This document shows positions 54,870 to 64,000 of a stretch of 64,000 bases of DNA, in pieces; the first letter of the stretch is position 1, and every line of letters begins with the position of its first letter. Under the pieces are notes generated by a model. The model did no database searches. It saw nothing but the letters and a program-made list of their open reading frames with translations, and was not told the origin of the DNA. The stretch covers positions 25,207,344-25,271,343 of the forward strand of contig NW_026947486.1 in assembly GCF_034190915.1 (NCBI RefSeq), in the 5' to 3' direction. The position numbers were made by a program, and so were the translations under genes. This DNA is from Cavia porcellus. Taxonomy: Eukaryota; Chordata; Mammalia; Rodentia; Caviidae.

Positions 54870-55888
54870 TGGAATATTCTTTAGCACTCTCTGTAGGGGT
54901 TGGTTTGGTAGTCATAAATTCTTTCAATTGTCCTTTATCATGGAACTATCTTATTTTTCCAACAATTTTGAAAGATAATTTTTCTGGGTAGATCAATCTG
55001 GGTTAGAAGTTGTTTTCTTTCAGGATTTGAAACACTTCATTCTAAACTCTTCTTGACTTGATGGTTTATGTTGACAAGTCTGCTGTGACTCTGATTGGTT
55101 TTCCTTTGTAAGTGACCTATCTCTTTTCTTTAAGTAACAACTTTTAATATTCTATTCTTGTGCTGAGTTTCTGGAATCTTGATTATTATATGTCTGGGTG
55201 CATATTTACTTTGGTTATGGCTAGCTGGAGTCCTATATGCTTCACTTATCTGCATGCCAGATCCATTTCCCATGTTTGGGAAGTTTTCTTCTATTACTTC
55301 TGTTAATATCCTTTAAATTTCATTTGTATTGACCCCTGCTTCTTCACTGACACCTATCACTTAAATTATCCTTTTTTGTGTCATCTTGCAGCCATTGAAT
55401 TGTTGTTTCCTGATTCTGTAGTATTTTTAAGAGACCTTTTATGATCGCTTGCTGCAATCCTATCTTTAAGGTTTGAAAGTCTGTCTTCAGTCTCTTTCAA
55501 ATGGTTTTGCAGGTTTTTGATTGAATTTTTAATTTCCTGCATCTCTCTTTAAATCTGTTTCATGCATTGTAATTCCTTTCTACATTCATTCAGGTTTCCA
55601 TCATTTTTCTGTGCTCCTCTTTATTTAATCTATGTCTTTATACCTGCTAAACAATTCTTTCAGTATGTTTGTGATTTCTTTTTTTACCTGAGACATTATT
55701 TCTGATTTGACTGCTTTTCCAATTTCATGAAATTGTTTCCTTTTTTCAGTTACTATCCTCTCAGAGATTTCAGGTGTGTGACTTCCATTTGCTTCCATGA
55801 CTGTATCGCCCAGACTTATTGTGTGTGGGCTAAAGGTCTGGGTTTTCCTTTTGATCCTAGACTTGACATTCTCCTGGGTTCCTCCCAA
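54870..55888 (-). pseudogene. L1 ORF1, broken, element I
   Basis: The N-terminal frame 55888-55625 (87 aa) starts 'MGGTQENVKSRIKRKTQTFS', the position of 'MTKQKTKMQSQTSS' in sisters, then 'TPEISERIVTEKRKQFHEI'. Downstream coiled coil and RNA-binding domain (55470-54880) are frameshifted throughout. The Met chosen lies upstream of the usual start and may be in the 5' UTR. Confidence 0.7.
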
Positions 55889-56279
55889 GAAGCTGGTTGT
55901 GGGGCCCTAGGCATTTCTCACATTGGCTGCCCTTAGGCAGTGTAGGGGGATGGGACAGGCACCTGGGTTCCTCTAATTCCAGATTTACAAGGAGGTAGCC
56001 AGGTGTGAAGTGGGCTTCTCCAGATCTATGCAGCTACACTGGGTCTTCACTGACAATCAAGGGTGCATGTAGGTGGGGGTGCTTCTCTCAGTCTCTGTGT
56101 CTACACTGGGACTCTCACAATGGTGGCAGACACACAGGGATGTGTTTGTCCAATTCTGCTAGTGGATGATGGCTGCCTGAGGGAACCAGCACCCTCAAAT
56201 GGTGGCCTACGGATGCATAGTGCTTACCTGGCTGTGTGTCCCTGCTCTTGCTGGCTGCCTGCAGGAAGACACCTTCCGG

Positions 56280-56740
56280 TGGCAGCTCTCTGAAGATGAA
56301 GGTAGATCTGCTGGTTCTCTCTGCCCACACTGGCTGCCTGTAGGAAGTGGCCTACTTGGTGGTGGTGCACAGCAGGCAGAGGTGGATCTGTCTGTCTCTT
56401 TCAGCCCGCGCTGGTCATGCAGAGGAAAGGGCCTTCTGTTGGCGACGCCCAGCAGGCAGAGGTGGATGTTGTGGCTCTCTCTGCCTGTGCTGAGGATATG
56501 AAGGAAAGGGCCTTCCAGTGGCGGTGCCTAGTAGGCAGAGGCAGGTCTTCTTCTGGCGCTATCTGCCCACATTGGGCACACAGAGGAAAGGCCTTCCAGT
56601 GGTGGTGCCTAGCAGGCAGAGCCAGATCTCCTGGTTCTTTCTGCCCACACTGGGTGCATGGAGAAAAGGGCCTTCAAGTGCCAGGCAGCAGGCAGAGGCA
56701 GGTCTTCTTCTGGTTCTCTCTGCCTGCTCTGGGAGCATAG
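56280..56740 (-). promoter_or_regulatory. L1 5'-UTR tandem monomers, 80-bp type (element I)
   Basis: 'gc(a/c)c(a/t)agcaggcag' or near variants recur at about 56367, 56447, 56526, 56607 and 56689: spacing 79-82 bp. Units share 'aaagggccttc(c/t)' and 'tctgccc.c.ctgg'. About five copies lie at the 5' end of element I. Promoter role is inferred. Confidence 0.8.
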
Positions 56741-56745
56741 AGGAT

Positions 56746-58635
56746 GAATTTATACTTCTTTACGGTAGAGTAGTATGCCACTGTGTGTAAATAGCACATT
56801 TTCTTTATTCATCTGCTGTTGGTAATAATCTAAATCCAAAGTTAGTACAAGGAAGGAAATTATAAAGATCAGAGCAGAAGTCAGTGAACTTGACACTAAA
56901 AAATTACAAAGAATCAATGAATCCAAAGTTGGTTATTTTAAAACAATAAACAAAGAAGACAAATCCTTAGTCAATCTTACTAAAACAAGAAGACCCCAAT
57001 TCATGTACTTAAACATGAAAAATGAAAAATTACAATGGATTCTGACAAAATCCAAAGATCATTGTTAATTAAAGAACCTGCACTCTAATAAAGTGGAAAA
57101 TTCTGGAGAAATGAGTAAATTTCTACATACATACTATCAAAGATGAACCAAGAAGCTATAAAAATCCTAAATAATACAGTATTAGTCAATAAATTTGAAG
57201 ATGTGTTAAAAAAGCTACCAACTATAAAAGACCTAGTTCCTGATGGATTTACTACCAAGTTGTACAAGTACTTCATAGATCTAGTGCCAAATTGTATAAT
57301 CAAGTTGTAAGGGAAGCAGTGCTCCCAAAGTCATTCCTGGAAGCAGGTATTACCCTAATTCCAAAACCAGAAAAGGACTAAATCAAAATAGAGAACCACA
57401 GGTTGAACTCATTCGTGAACATAGATGCAGAAACGCTCAATAAGATGTTGACAGCAGAATACAATAAATCATCAAAAAGATTATGACCAAATAGGATTCA
57501 TTTCAGGAATTTCAGGATGATGATTCAACAGGTGCAAATCAATGAATGTACTACACCACACAAATAGAGCAAAGACAAAAATCAAATGATCATTTGAATC
57601 AACACAGAAAGAGCATTTGACAAAAACTCAACACCCACTCGTGATAAAACCCTGAAGAAAATAGGTAGACAGTATCTTTATCTTAACCTGATAAATAATA
57701 TTGATACTGTATCAGTGGGAAACATTATATTAAATGAAAAATAGCAGAAGGTTTTCCCTCTAAACTCAGGAATAAGAAAAAGATGTCTGATCACTTATGT
57801 TTTATATAATTCTCAAGGAGAATTAAGGAGAGCTAATGATAACATTGGCAAGAGAAATAAATAAAATGAATGTGGATGGGAAAGGGAGAAATTAAATTGT
57901 AATTATTCAAAAATGACATGACACTCTATATATAAGACTCCCAAAAGTCCACCAAGGACTTCTAGAATTAATGACCAAACTCAGTAGCATAGGATACAAA
58001 CACTCAAACATCAATAGTTTTCTGTACATAAATAATGTCAGAGAGAGAAAAATTAAGAAAATAATGCCTTTGCAATAATATCTAAACAAATGAAATTCCT
58101 ACAAAATCAACATAACCAAGAAAGTGAAACACTTCTGAAAAAGCAGACTATAGAGGAAATCAGAAAGTGGATAGATATATACTGATCCTGAATAAGTAGA
58201 ATAAACATATTCAAAATGATCATAATTCCAAAAGTGTTATATAGACTGTTATATGAATAACATTCCTCACAGAACTAGAGAAAACAATACTGAAATACAT
58301 ACAGAAATATAAGACACCTAGAATTGCAAAATCAGTTCTGGCCAAAAAGTGCAAAGCAGAAGGCATCACAATCCTAGACTGTAAGTTATACTGCAAAGCT
58401 ACAGTGATAAAGATAGCATGGTATTCACAAAAACCAGTCCAGTGGATCAATGGAACAGCATAGAGTGTACAGAAACAACTCCAGGAACACTCAGATAATT
58501 TATTTTTGACAAAAGGAACAAATACTTTCTCTGGGGGAAAGATAGCTTCTTTAACAATTAGTGCTGGGGAAACTGCTCCTCCACATGAAAACAACTGAAC
58601 CTACATCCATATCTTTCACCAGGCACTAAAATAAA
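56746..58635 (+). mobile_element. Old L1 ORF2 fragment (element J)
   Basis: 56850-58635 is plus-strand ORF2 from the linker ('aaattataaagatcagagcagaa') through RT and thumb to near the C-terminus ('tttctctgggggaaagatagc', 'cacatgaaaacaactgaacc'). It is more decayed than its neighbours. The first 80 bp (56746-56830) look like a minus-strand ORF2 3' end, so the left boundary is mixed. It ends where element K inserts. Confidence 0.75.
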
Positions 58636-58639
58636 ATCA

Positions 58640-59160
58640 AATTGCAGTTGCCCTCAGCCACCTGGGCTTCACCTCATGAGCATAAAGTGTGTGCAGCAGT
58701 ATCCAACCCACAGGGAAGCTTCAGTGTCTTGCTCTGAGAGTGGTAAGACCCTGCCCAGCACCCCAGACCACTAGTGGACCCACCAGAAAGTCACTGCAGG
58801 CCTATTTGGGCCTCACCCAGTGACCCCTGAGCATCCCAAAGCTGCCTGCATTCTGCCTTGTGAGCCAAAAGTGCATGCAGTGATTTCCATCCTTTGGGGA
58901 AGCTTTGGTCCCTCACTCCAAGACTGGTAAGGCCCTGCACAGCATCCCTCATTACCAGAGGATGCACTGGGTGGCCTCTTGAGGCGTATTTGGGCCCTAC
59001 TCAATGACCCAGAGCAGCCTCCAGCCTCCTGCATTATTCCTTATCAGCAAAAAGGGTGCACAGCAATTTTCATCCCCATGGGGAAGCTTTGGCATGCAGC
59101 TCTGAGACTGGTAGGGCTCCATCCAGTGACCACAAGTGGTTGGAAGTCACCTGGTAAGGT
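58640..59160 (+). promoter_or_regulatory. L1 5'-UTR tandem monomers, 184-bp type (element K)
   Basis: 'gggaagct' at 58713, 58897 and 59081, exactly 184 bp apart. Repeated around it are '(a/c)aaaagtg..tgcag', 'ctctgag.(c/g)tggta.g..c' and 'tttgggc(c)t(c)ac'. About three units at the start of element K. Promoter role is inferred. Confidence 0.85.
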
Positions 59161-59272
59161 CTGGCTAACGACTTCCACTCAAGTGGGGAAAATCCCTGCA
59201 ATAGGGAAAGATAGTCTCACCTAAGAAACAACTGAGACCTTGCCCACAGTTTCTCTAAGGGAATATAGGAGA

Positions 59273-60372
59273 ATGACAAAAATGAAAGAGAAAAATGCAA
59301 TCTCACACTTCCATCGCATCCATGCAAACCTAGGAGACATGGACATAGAAGAAAATGTAAGCCATACACCTGAAACTCCTGAAATGGTATGTACTGAAGT
59401 AATAAAACAACTCCAGAAAATTATAAAATAACTCAGATCAAAGTTAATCTTCCTTTACTCCCAGGTAAAAGAAGAAATTATAACTGTATTGATAGAAATA
59501 CTGAACACATCTAAAGAAGACATATTTAAAAAATTAGAGAAATAATCCAAAATGATGGAAACCTTGAATGAACAATATAAGAAACAGAATGCATGAAACA
59601 TATTCAAAGAGATATCCAGTAAATCAAAAATTCTATAAAAAGTTGGCAAAACCAGCTCAGTGAAAGTGAAGATAGATTTTCAGACCTTGAAGACAAGATT
59701 GCAGCTAGAGAACAAGAAAGAAGAGATCTTCTAAAACTAACAAAGAATCAAGAAATAACAATTCAACAGCTGCAAGATGATGTCAAGAAAAACAATGTAA
59801 GATTTTTAGGTATAAATGAAAAAGAAGGTGACAACACAAATGATATCAAGAGGCTATTTATAGAAATAATAGCTGAAAATTTCCCAAACATGAGAATGTA
59901 AACTGACATACAGATAGTGAAGCATCTAAAATACCAAATAACCATATCTGAAATAAAACTACACACAGAAATTCAACATAAAAACAGAATATTAAACTTC
60001 CCAGAAATTCAACAAAAGAACAGAAATTCAACAAAAGCTGCTAGAGGGAAGAGACAGATCACCTATAAAAGAAAACCTATCAGAATCACAGCAGACTGCT
60101 CAGCACAAACAATGAAGTCAAGAAGAACATGGAGTGAAGTATTTCAGGTCCTATACGAAAATGACTTCCAACCGAGATTGACATACCCTGAAAAACTGTT
60201 CGTCAAAACTGATGAGGATAGAAGATACTTCCATGACAAACAGCTGAGGAACTTCATGACCACCAAACCAACCCTGCAAAGAATACTTAAAGACATTCTA
60301 GATACACATAAGAAAAAACCAGTAAGCAAGTTAAACAGAGGGGAAAATAAAGAATCAACAGTAGAAAGATAA
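59273..60372 (+). pseudogene. L1 ORF1, broken, element K
   Basis: The N-terminus at about 59273-59431 has 'MTKMKEKNAISHFHRIHANLG' region sequence shifted relative to 'MTKQKTKMQSQTSSP', then 'EENVSHTPETPEMVCTEVIKQLQ'. The C-terminal frame 59917-60372 (151 aa) holds the end of the RNA-binding domain and C-terminal domain: 'KRQITYKRKPIRITADCSAQT', 'FQPRLTYPEKLFVKTDEDRR', 'NFMTTKPTLQRILKDILDTH'. 'cagaaattcaacaaaag' is locally duplicated near 60003-60037, adding codons before the domain. Confidence 0.78.
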
Positions 60373-60379
60373 ACATGTC

Positions 60380-61200
60380 TAAAATAAATCAATATATCAG
60401 TTATAACCATTAATGTAAATGGACTCAATTCACCAATTAAAAGAAATAGACTGGCAGAATGGATCAAGAAATGACATCCAACCATATGCTTTGTACAAGA
60501 AACCCATCTAACCCAAAAGGAAATTCAGAGAATGAAATTCAAAGGATGGGAAACAATAATACATGCAACAGCAACCAAAACAAAAAAGACATAAAAAAGG
60601 TCACTACATTCTAGTTAGGGGAAAACTTCAAGAGGAAGAGATAGCAATCTTAAATATATATGTTCCAAATTCTAGAGCACCCAGCTATACAAAACAAATA
60701 TCAACAAAAATGAAAAAACAAATAAGCAAACACACAATTATAATGGGAGACCTTAACAACCCATTAATACAAAGAGACAGATCAACTAGACAGGAAAAAA
60801 ACAAATAAATAACAGAACTGAATCACACCTGTGAAAAAATGGATTTAGTGAACATATGTAGACTGTTCCACACAACAACATCAGAATACACATACTTCTC
60901 AGTAGTACATGGGACATTCTCTAAAATAGAACATATACTGACTCACAGAACATGCGTAAGTAAATACAACAATGTTGAAATTATCCCATGCATGTTATCA
61001 GATCATATCACCATGAAATGAGAAATTAGTGACAAAAGAAACTGCAAAAACTCCACAAACACATAGAAATTGAATAATACACTCCTGGGCAATCAGCGGG
61101 TCACAGAGGAAATTAAAGAAATTAAACAATATCTATAAGCAAATGAAAATACAAATATAACTTACCAGAACCTGTGGGATGCAATAAAAGAAATCCTCAG
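60380..61200 (+). pseudogene. L1 ORF2 endonuclease fragment, element K
   Basis: Plus-strand endonuclease in pieces: the N-terminal region near 60400-60560 is frameshifted. 60563-60808 holds 'GKLQEEEIAILNIYVPNSRAPSYT' and 'MGDLNNPLIQRDR' (Asp and Asn of the active site). 60839-61021 holds '[20 protein letters not shown]' and 'MLSDHITMK', keeping Asp-His. It is interrupted at 61200, after 'gggatgcaataaaag', by element L. Confidence 0.78.
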
Positions 61201-61640
61201 GTTTCCTGCCTGGACCAGCGAGTGGGGCCTAGGCACGGATCCTGCCCCAATCTGGGGGAACTCTCTTCATCACTTGGGGACCAGCCCACAGTTTCCTGCC
61301 CAGACCAGCGAGTCTGGTAGGCATGGAATCCTACCCCAGTCTGGGGGAGCTCTTTTCCTCACCTGGGGATCAGCCCACGGTTTCCTGCTGGGACCAGCGT
61401 GTGAGGCCGAGGCATGGAATCCCTCCCAAGTCTGGGTGAACTCTCATTGTCACCTGGGGACCAGTGCATAGTTTCCTGCCGGGACCAGCAAGTCGGATAG
61501 GCATGGAATCCCACCCCAGTCTGGAGGAGCTCTCTTCCTCACCTGGGGGCCAGGATGCAGTTCCCTGCCAGGCTCAGCGAGTGGGACCACAGAGTGGAAC
61601 CCAGATCCAGTCTGGGGGAACTCTCTCCCTCACTTGGAAC
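61201..61640 (+). promoter_or_regulatory. L1 5'-UTR tandem monomers, 90-bp type (element L)
   Basis: 'gtt(t/c)cctgc(c/t)(g/a/t)gg(a/c)(c/t)cagc' recurs at 61201, 61291, 61380, 61471 and 61560: spacings 90, 89, 91 and 89 bp, nearly five units. The first unit starts exactly at the insertion point. It is the same monomer family as element G (48340-48725) in opposite orientation. Promoter function is inferred from L1 biology. Confidence 0.88.
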
Positions 61641-61689
61641 AACACTTGAAGCTGGAAAATATAGGAAAATGACAAAATGAAAGACCAAA

Positions 61690-62718
61690 ATGCAACGTCA
61701 AACATCCAGCCCATCCCAAGAAAGCCTAGGAACCACGTTCATAGAAGAAAACATGTGCCACATACCTGAAATACCTGAAATAATAGTAACTGAAATAAAG
61801 AAGCAACTCTGGGAAGCCTTAAAGAAATTCAAACTAGAAATAATCTCTCAGGTCAAAGAAGAAATGATAAAAGAAATGAAGGAGATCCTGAACATACATA
61901 AACAAGACACAGTTAAAAAACTGGAGGACCCAAACAAAAAGATAGACTCCTTGGATGAACAATATAAGAAACAAACAAATACATAAAGCAGATGCAAAGA
62001 GATATACAGGGAATCAAAAACTCCATTGAAAGTTGTAAAGACCACCTCAATGAATGTGAAGATAGAATCTCAGACCTCGAAGACAAGATTTCAGCCAGTG
62101 AACAGGAAAGAAAAGATCTTTTAAAAAATAACAAGAAACCAGGAAATAACAATTCAACACCTGCAAGATGACACAAAGTGGAACGACATAAAGTTGATAG
62201 GGATAAATGAAAAAGAAGGGAACAACATAAAGGATATCAAGAAGATATTTAGAGAAGTAATAGTTGGAAATTTCCCAAACATGAGATTGCAAACTGATAT
62301 CAAGATCAATGAAGCATATAGAACTCCAAATAGCCATAACCAAAATAAATCTACACCCAGACACATAATAATGACCATCCCAGAAATTGAACAAAAGAAT
62401 AGAATATTAAAAGATGTCAGAGAGAAAAGACAGATCACTTATAAAGGAAAACCTATCAGAATCACAGCAGACTTCTCAGCACAAATAATAACGTCAAGAA
62501 GAGCATGGAGTGATGTATTTCAGGTCCTAAAGAAAAATCATTTCCAACCTAGGCTAATGTACCCTGCAAAAGTGTCCTTCAAAACTGATGGAGAAATAAG
62601 ATACTTCCCTGACAAAGAACAGCTGAAAAACTACATGATGACCAAGCCAACCCTGCAAAGAATACTGAAAGCCAGCCTAGATACATTTAGGAAAAAAAAC
62701 ACTAAACAAAGCAGATAA
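61690..62718 (+). pseudogene. L1 ORF1, one major frameshift, element L
   Basis: Frame 1, 61690-61986 (98 aa): 'MQRQTSSPSQESLGTTFIEE', N-terminal helix ('VTEIKKQLWEALKKFKLEI') and the start of the coiled coil. The usual start seven codons upstream ('MTKQKTK') is disrupted by a small deletion (atgacaaaatga). Frame 2, 62194-62718 (174 aa): RNA-binding domain ('IGINEKEGNNIKDIKKIF', 'NFPNMRLQTDIKINEAYRTP') and C-terminal domain ('KRQITYKGKPIRITADFSAQ', 'FQPRLMYPAKVSFKTDGEIR'). The coiled coil between (61987-62193) has a stop and a frameshift. Close to a complete ORF1. Confidence 0.85.
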
Positions 62719-62765
62719 TTAAACAGAACAGAAAGATAAAGATGCAACAGCAGAAAGACAACATG

Positions 62766-64000
62766 TCAACAATAAACCAAAATATAACAGTTATAACCAT
62801 TAATGTAAATTGTCTCAATACACCAATTAAAAGAAACAGACTGGCAGAATGGATCAAGAAACAAAATCCAGCCATATGCTCTCTACAAGAAAGCCATCTA
62901 ACCCAAAAGGATACTCACAGACTGAAAGTCAAAGGATGGAAAACAATACTTCATGCAACAGGAACCAAAAAAAAGCAGAGGTAGCTATTCTGTTTGCAGA
63001 CAATCTGAATTTCAAGCCAATAATGATTAGAAGGGTTAAAGAATGTCACTACATACTGGTTAGGAAAACCTTCAGAGAAAGAGATAACTATCTTAAATAT
63101 GTATGCACCAAACTCCAGAGCACACAGTTATATAAAACAAGTACTAACAGAAATGAAAAACCAAATTAGCAGTAACACAATTCTAACAGGAGATCTTAAC
63201 ACACCATTGACACCAATGGACAGATCAACCAGACAGAAAGTCAGCAAAGAAATAAAATAACTGAATCGCACCTGTGAACAAATGTACTTAGTAGATATAC
63301 AGAGTATACCACGCAACAACAACAGAATACACATTCTTCTGAGCAGTGCATGGGTCATTCTCTAAAATAGACCATATATTAATTCACAAAACATATTTAA
63401 ATAAATGCAAAAGGGTCAAAATTATCCCTTGCATGCTATCAGACCATAGCGCTATGAAATTAGAAATTAATCATAAAAGATACTGCAAAAATCCGACAAA
63501 CACATGGAAACTGAATGACACACTCTTGAGTAATCAGTGGGTCACAGAGGAAATTATAGAAGAAATTAAACAATACCTACAAACAAATGAAAACACAAAT
63601 ACAACTCATCAAAGTCTGTGGGATGCAATGAAAGCTGTCCTCAGAGGAAAATTTATTGCAATGAGTCCCCACATTAGGAAAACAGAATAAATACAAATAA
63701 ATAACCTGATGCTACACCTCAAACATGTAGAAAAAGAAGAGCAAGTCAAGCCCAAAACCAAAAGAAGAGAAGAAATTATAAAAATCAGAGCAGAAATCAA
63801 TGCAATAGAGACCAAAAACAACAATCCAAAAAATCAACGAATCAAAGAGCTGGTTCTTTGAAAGAATAAATAAAATCGACAAGCCCCTAGCAAACCTTAT
63901 TTTAAAAAGGGAAGATAAAGCTCAAATTCATGCAATAAGGAATGAAAGAGGCAAAATTACTACAGACACTATAGAAATACAGAAGATCATCAACACATAT
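62766..64000 (+). pseudogene. L1 ORF2 N-terminal part, element L, broken
   Basis: Starts near the Met of 'MSTINQNITVITINVNCLNT' (open 62742-62984), with catalytic Asn and 'LQESHL' Glu. A one-base loss near 62980 ('aaaaaaaagcag') shifts the frame to 'AEVAILFADNLNFKP' (62849-63169). Further shifts follow. 63346-63690 (114 aa) holds 'HGSFSKIDHILIHKTYLNKC' and 'MLSDHSAMKLEINHKRYCKN' with the Asp-His pair. Then comes the linker helix ('KHVEKEEQVKPKTKRREEI' region, about 63720-63790). The protein would be non-functional. Confidence 0.82.

Larger units (their letters stand above)
54061..56745 (-). mobile_element. L1 (element I), internally deleted
   Basis: Minus-strand element: ORF2 3' end/3' UTR (54061-54550, with a tandem duplication), a direct join at about 54555 to the endonuclease N-terminus (54556-54740, 'ttgttttctctcctttgattttcag'), ORF1 (54870-55888) and a 5' UTR with 80-bp monomers (55889-56745). 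Most of ORF2 (endonuclease end, RT, C-terminus) is absent. Confidence 0.75.
58636..61200 (+). mobile_element. L1 (element K), 5' part
   Basis: Plus-strand L1 inserted in element J: 184-bp monomers (58640-59160), ORF1 (59270-60372), ORF2 endonuclease (60380-61200). It is cut at 61200 by element L, and its remainder is not in the window. Frames are broken. Confidence 0.8.
61201..64000 (+). mobile_element. L1 (element L), runs off the window
   Basis: Plus-strand L1 inserted in ORF2 of element K: 90-bp monomers (61201-61640), short 5' UTR, ORF1 (61690-62718), ORF2 (from 62766) continuing past 64000 at the linker/RT boundary. It has fewer breaks than most neighbours and is probably one of the youngest L1s here. 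Its 3' end and right target duplication lie outside the window. Confidence 0.88.

Overview
The window is AT-rich, repeat-saturated DNA from a placental mammal. There is no host gene with introns and no bacterial-type gene organisation. Almost everything is LINE-1 (L1): I can place about fifteen elements or fragments, on both strands and often nested. All carry stops or frameshifts, so none looks able to move today. The remainder is four copies of a tRNA-derived SINE, LTR fragments (one MaLR-like), microsatellites, and a few stretches I cannot classify. The SINE is not Alu, B1 or B2, and the L1s carry tandem-monomer promoters. That argues against a primate or a mouse/rat and fits another small-mammal, rodent-like lineage, but I cannot name the species.

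Layout. 0-9.1 kb: an old minus-strand L1 holding a MaLR-like LTR, into which a full-length minus L1 (1471-8445) inserted with a visible target-site duplication (TSD). 9.1-12.8 kb: 3'-UTR pieces, a plus-strand 5' fragment of a second L1 lineage and an old minus ORF2 fragment. 12.8-16.7 kb: a minus L1 of the second lineage, interrupted at 13895-15508 by a metallothionein-L1 chimeric retrocopy with a perfect 13-bp TSD. 16.7-21.2 kb: L1 5' fragments, a putative LTR and unclassified repeat. 21.3-27.6 kb: a full-length minus L1 with 58-bp promoter monomers, split by a SINE. 27.6-29.2 kb: purine-rich repeat and microsatellites. 29.3-31.6 kb: a second-lineage L1 lacking ORF2. 31.6-39.9 kb: an old minus L1 split by a full-length plus L1 (33173-39490) that contains a 155-bp inverted duplication. 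40.1-45.6 kb: a near full-length minus L1. 45.6-51.9 kb: an ORF2-less L1 and the 5' half of another. 51.9-54.1 kb: a diverged ~145-bp tandem array and an LTR. 54.1-56.7 kb: an internally deleted minus L1. 56.8-64.0 kb: three plus-strand L1s inserted one into the next, the last running off the window.

Most notable are (i) the MT-L1 chimera, whose metallothionein frame is intact with all 20 cysteines, and (ii) the promoter diversity of these L1s. At least eight kinds of 5' tandem repeat unit (about 42, 58, 80, 90, 92, 184, 211 and 238 bp) sit upstream of related ORF1 genes. In at least one pair the shared 5' UTR diverges close to where the tandem units begin, as expected if L1s repeatedly replace their promoters. 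Three L1s also have most or all of ORF2 missing between conserved ends. All coordinates for diverged repeats are approximate because they come from reading, not alignment.
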